Positions 62,275 through 64,000 of a stretch of DNA of 64,000 nt are shown here, one piece after another; the first letter of the stretch is position 1; every line of letters starts with the position of its first letter. The notes under the pieces are model-generated. The model searched no databases and was not told the origin of the DNA. It saw only the letters and a program-made list of their open reading frames with translations. The translations under genes and the position numbers were made by a program. Where the stretch lies: contig JAGXGC010000010.1 of assembly GCA_024636935.1 (NCBI GenBank), positions 1 to 64,000 of the forward strand, given 5' to 3'. Origin of the DNA: Sideroxydans sp. (GTDB lineage: Bacteria; Pseudomonadota; Gammaproteobacteria; Burkholderiales; Gallionellaceae).

Positions 62275-62389
62275 CATCTTGATTACACTCCATCAGAACG
62301 CGCACAGTGATAATCCTTCTTAAAAGGAGATCATCATGGAAACCAATATCGCTGTTAGTCATCATGAACCCTGGAACAAAGGGAAGCTG
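62275..62389. repeat. Inverted repeat copy B: duplicated integrase leader
   Basis: CATCTTGATTACACTCCATC ... ACGCGCACAGTG ... TTAAAAGGAGATCATCATGG, continuing into codons for METNIAVSHHEPWNKGKL. It copies, in opposite orientation, the promoter and first ~18 codons of the integrase at 60035-60658 with scattered differences. The copy ends abruptly after the GKL codons. Confidence 0.85.
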
Positions 62390-62428
62390 AGTGACGATGG
62401 ATTACTGGAGATATGCCATGACGACTAA
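62336..62428 (+). pseudogene. Truncated integrase N-terminus (30 codons)
   Basis: The ORF from ATG 62336 encodes METNIAVSHHEPWNKGKLSD and ends DGLLEICHDD at TAA 62428. The first 18 residues match the intact integrase almost exactly; the rest is unrelated sequence that overlaps the next antitoxin gene. It is a broken integrase fused at its 3' side to the XRE antitoxin locus. Confidence 0.8.
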
Positions 62429-62750
62429 AACAACTACCGCAAAACCCAAGAACGATGCATTTGCAGCTATTCATAGCGCAGCGCAGGGATTGCACCGTGC
62501 TGGCGCAATCACCAAAACAACGCTGCGTGAATACGATGCGCTCTGCTTGGATTCCATTCCCGAATTTAATGCCAAGGACATCAAGCGTATTCGTGAGCAC
62601 GCTCACGTTAGCCAACCCGTATTTGCGCGCTATTTGAACACCAGTGAGTCTACGGTTCAAAAGTGGGAAGCTGGAAAGAAACGTCCCAGCGGAATGGCTC
62701 TTCGTTTGTTGAGCGTGGTTGAAAAGCACGGTCTTGAAGTTCTTGTCTGA
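62418..62750 (+). CDS. XRE-family antitoxin, apparently orphan
   Basis: 110 residues. C-terminal helix-turn-helix FNAKDIKRIREHAHVSQPVFARYLNTSESTVQKWEAGKKRPSGMAL matches NadS/HigA2-type antitoxins, normally encoded just downstream of a RelE/HigB toxin. Here the toxin position is taken by the truncated integrase. ATG 62418 has GGAG 7 nt upstream, within the integrase-remnant ORF; a GTG at 62391 is an alternative. Confidence 0.82.
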   Translation: MTTKTTTAKPKNDAFAAIHSAAQGLHRAGAITKTTLREYDALCLDSIPEFNAKDIKRIREHAHVSQPVFARYLNTSESTVQKWEAGKKRPSGMALRLLSVVEKHGLEVLV

Positions 62751-62926
62751 TCGTTACTGATTTACAGCAAAGACGATAGTCGCCTCCTGATCTGGTTGCA
62801 GTCGTTGTTGTATAGTGGAAGCAATCGGCGCAAATCGGCCAGAAGCGGCCAGTCGATATTCCTCCCGAAAGCCGACGTTCACCAATGATCAAGTGCAATA
62901 TTGGCCGGTGAAGCATTGAACGCCAA

Positions 62927-62940
62927 TAACATATTTGTTA
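62927..62940. promoter_or_regulatory. Dyad before the RelE/XRE pair
   Basis: TAACA-tatt-TGTTA lies 10 bp upstream of the GTG start of the RelE-like gene. Likely the operator for the XRE antitoxin. Short arms, so moderate support. Confidence 0.45.
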
Positions 62941-62950
62941 CTATCCACCT

Positions 62951-63274
62951 GTGACCTACACCATCAGCTATTACAACGACGCCTTGCAAGTAGAGATCAT
63001 GGCTTTGCCAACGACTCTGCAAGCACGCTACATCGGATTAACGGCAAGGATGATGGTCTTCGGTGCCAATCTGGGCAGTCCTCATACCGAAGCTTTTGGT
63101 GGCGGACTATTTGAACTACGGCTGAAGGGGGCAGAAGGCATCGCCCGCGTGTTTTATTGCACGCTTGTGGGTAAACAGATCGTCATGCTGCACTGCTTTG
63201 TGAAGAAGTCTCAAAAGACACCAATCAGCGAACGCAGGATCGCCGAAGCGCGAATGAAGGAGATAAAGAAATGA
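62951..63274 (+). CDS. RelE/HigB-like toxin (phage Gp49-like)
   Basis: 107 residues. TYTISYYNDALQVEIMALPT, then MVFGANLGSPHTEAFGGGLFELRLKGAEGIARVFYCT and VGKQIVMLHCFVKKSQKTPISERRIAEARMKEI are typical of the phage-derived Gp49-like/HigB family of RelE-fold toxins. It starts at GTG 62951, a start typical of tightly regulated toxins. It overlaps the antitoxin by 4 nt (ATGA). Confidence 0.9.
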   Translation: MTYTISYYNDALQVEIMALPTTLQARYIGLTARMMVFGANLGSPHTEAFGGGLFELRLKGAEGIARVFYCTLVGKQIVMLHCFVKKSQKTPISERRIAEARMKEIKK

Positions 63275-63570
63275 AAACCAAAGTCATGACACACGAACAG
63301 ATGGTCGCCAAGATGCTGAAGGATCCAGCCGTGCGGGCAGAACACGACCGACTCAACCGGGAGGAATTCGCCATTCTGGACGAGATACTTGCTGCGCGAC
63401 GCGCAGCCGGTCTGTCGCAGGCACAAGTGGCCGAGCGCATGGGCACCAAGGCCCCGGCCATTGCCCGGCTGGAAAGCGCCTTGGCTACCGGCAAGCACTC
63501 GCCCAGCTTGAACACCTTGCGCAAGTACGCAGCCGCATTAGGCAAGCGCGTGGAAGTGCATCTGGTCTGA
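63271..63570 (+). CDS. XRE-family antitoxin partner
   Basis: 99 residues. Helix-turn-helix RRAAGLSQAQVAERMGTKAPAIARLESALATGKHSPSLNTLRKYAAALGKRVEV is the common HigA/Xre antitoxin for Gp49-like toxins. The N-terminus (MTHEQMVAKMLKDPAVRAEH) also fits that family. ATGA overlap with the toxin. Confidence 0.9.
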   Translation: MKTKVMTHEQMVAKMLKDPAVRAEHDRLNREEFAILDEILAARRAAGLSQAQVAERMGTKAPAIARLESALATGKHSPSLNTLRKYAAALGKRVEVHLV

Positions 63571-63697
63571 ATCACACAACAGCCGCACCATCATTGTCGT
63601 GTGGTGTTTCAAAAACTGATTATTCATGTTGCTAGCCAAAGATATATAGGCCAAACGGCATATTGACCCTGTCTCCAAGGCGGGTTAGCTTGCATGC

Positions 63698-64000
63698 ATG
63701 AACCTCGACAGCCACGCCGCCGAAGAACGTAGCAACCGCGCCAGCGCCCAAGCAACCCTCGCCGCCTCCAGCCGCAAACTCGAACAGATCAGCGCCGACT
63801 ACCGACAACGCCTGCAAGCCGAACGCGCCGACCTCAGCGGCAAGCTCGACCAGACCCGGGCCGAAGTCACCAAACAACAATACCGCAACGGCCTGCTAGA
63901 ACTCAAAGCCCCGCAAGACGGCATCATCAAAGACGTCGCCACCCACACCATCGGCACCGTCATCAGCCCCGGCACCATCCTCATGACCCTCGTCCCCAAA
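63698..64000 (+). pseudogene. HlyD-type membrane fusion protein, 5'-truncated fragment
   Basis: The frame from ATG 63698 has MNLDSHAAEERSNRASAQAT, a coiled-coil part, then LLELKAPQDGIIKDVATHTIGTVISPGTILMTLVPK, the lipoyl/barrel-sandwich part of type I secretion adaptor (HlyD/PrtE) proteins. The N-terminal membrane anchor and first coiled coil are missing; a TAG (63686-63688) lies just upstream in frame. The 3' end lies beyond the window. Codon use (ccc, acc, gcc-rich) differs from the AT-rich neighbours. Probably a decayed or rearranged copy. Confidence 0.8.

Noticed and set aside
59942-62335. Integron with attC cassettes
   Set aside because: The recombinase lacks integron-integrase features and no attC-like folded sites were recognised between genes.

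Overview
The window looks like the chromosome of a betaproteobacterium, probably an iron- or nitrogen-cycling member of Nitrosomonadales/Gallionellaceae. This is inferred from gene content: iscRSUA-hscBA-fdx-iscX, norCB plus a cd1-type nirS, cytochrome b561, many PAS/GGDEF sensors, DUF1653/DUF2461/DUF3301 proteins and a small tyrosine recombinase of a type common in these bacteria. No rRNA, tRNA or CRISPR array was recognised. Most genes have clear Shine-Dalgarno (SD) sites, and I used these to trim many starts.

Layout. 1-160: end of an IS3-type element. 0.2-7.8 kb: a GpsA-like dehydrogenase, a secreted dienelactone hydrolase, a small ORF-short GlgC-diguanylate cyclase operon, and a sigma-region-2-only protein overlapping a Crp-like regulator. 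8.0-12.95 kb: a giant multi-PAS NarX-type kinase with its LuxR-type response regulator. 13-19.9 kb: housekeeping and hypothetical genes, a UMF1/MFS transporter, a 2OG-Fe(II) oxygenase, a PilU-like ATPase, an M29-like peptidase and a Met/Gly-rich secreted protein. 20.2-23.0 kb: a defence-type segment with an AbrB/ParE/HigA toxin-antitoxin cluster and a two-gene Pycsar anti-phage system (pyrimidine cyclase plus membrane effector), directly after mutS. 23-34.6 kb: mutS, a thioesterase, suhB, trmJ, cysE, the complete isc operon and dsbB. 34.6-37.2 kb: a hybrid histidine kinase and cytochrome b561.

37.3-49.5 kb is a nitrite/nitric-oxide module. One strand carries an overlapping operon: Rrf2/NsrR-like regulator, HPP membrane protein, SirB2, hemerythrin, flavoprotein. 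The divergent strand carries a small membrane protein, norC, norB, nirS, a TonB receptor, nnrS and a cytochrome c'-like protein. Together they would reduce nitrite to N2O and sense or buffer NO. Nearby is a small membrane-protein gene interrupted by an in-frame TGA. 49.6-57.5 kb: two DEAD-box helicases (RhlE, DbpA), an AEC transporter, an OmpR/EnvZ pair beside three small secreted or outer-membrane proteins, and a YajD-type HNH protein.

57.7-64 kb is an accessory island. It holds an 11-residue-repeat coiled-coil protein ending in a histidine-kinase-like dimerisation helix, HigBA, BrnTA, a RelE/XRE pair, an orphan XRE antitoxin, a tyrosine recombinase, and an inverted duplication of the recombinase leader that brackets BrnTA and an unknown gene. 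It ends in a 5'-truncated HlyD fragment. The strongest system-level finding is the Pycsar locus. The least explained structures are the inverted recombinase leaders, the hendecad/DHp protein and the 105-nt foldback between iscS and iscU.
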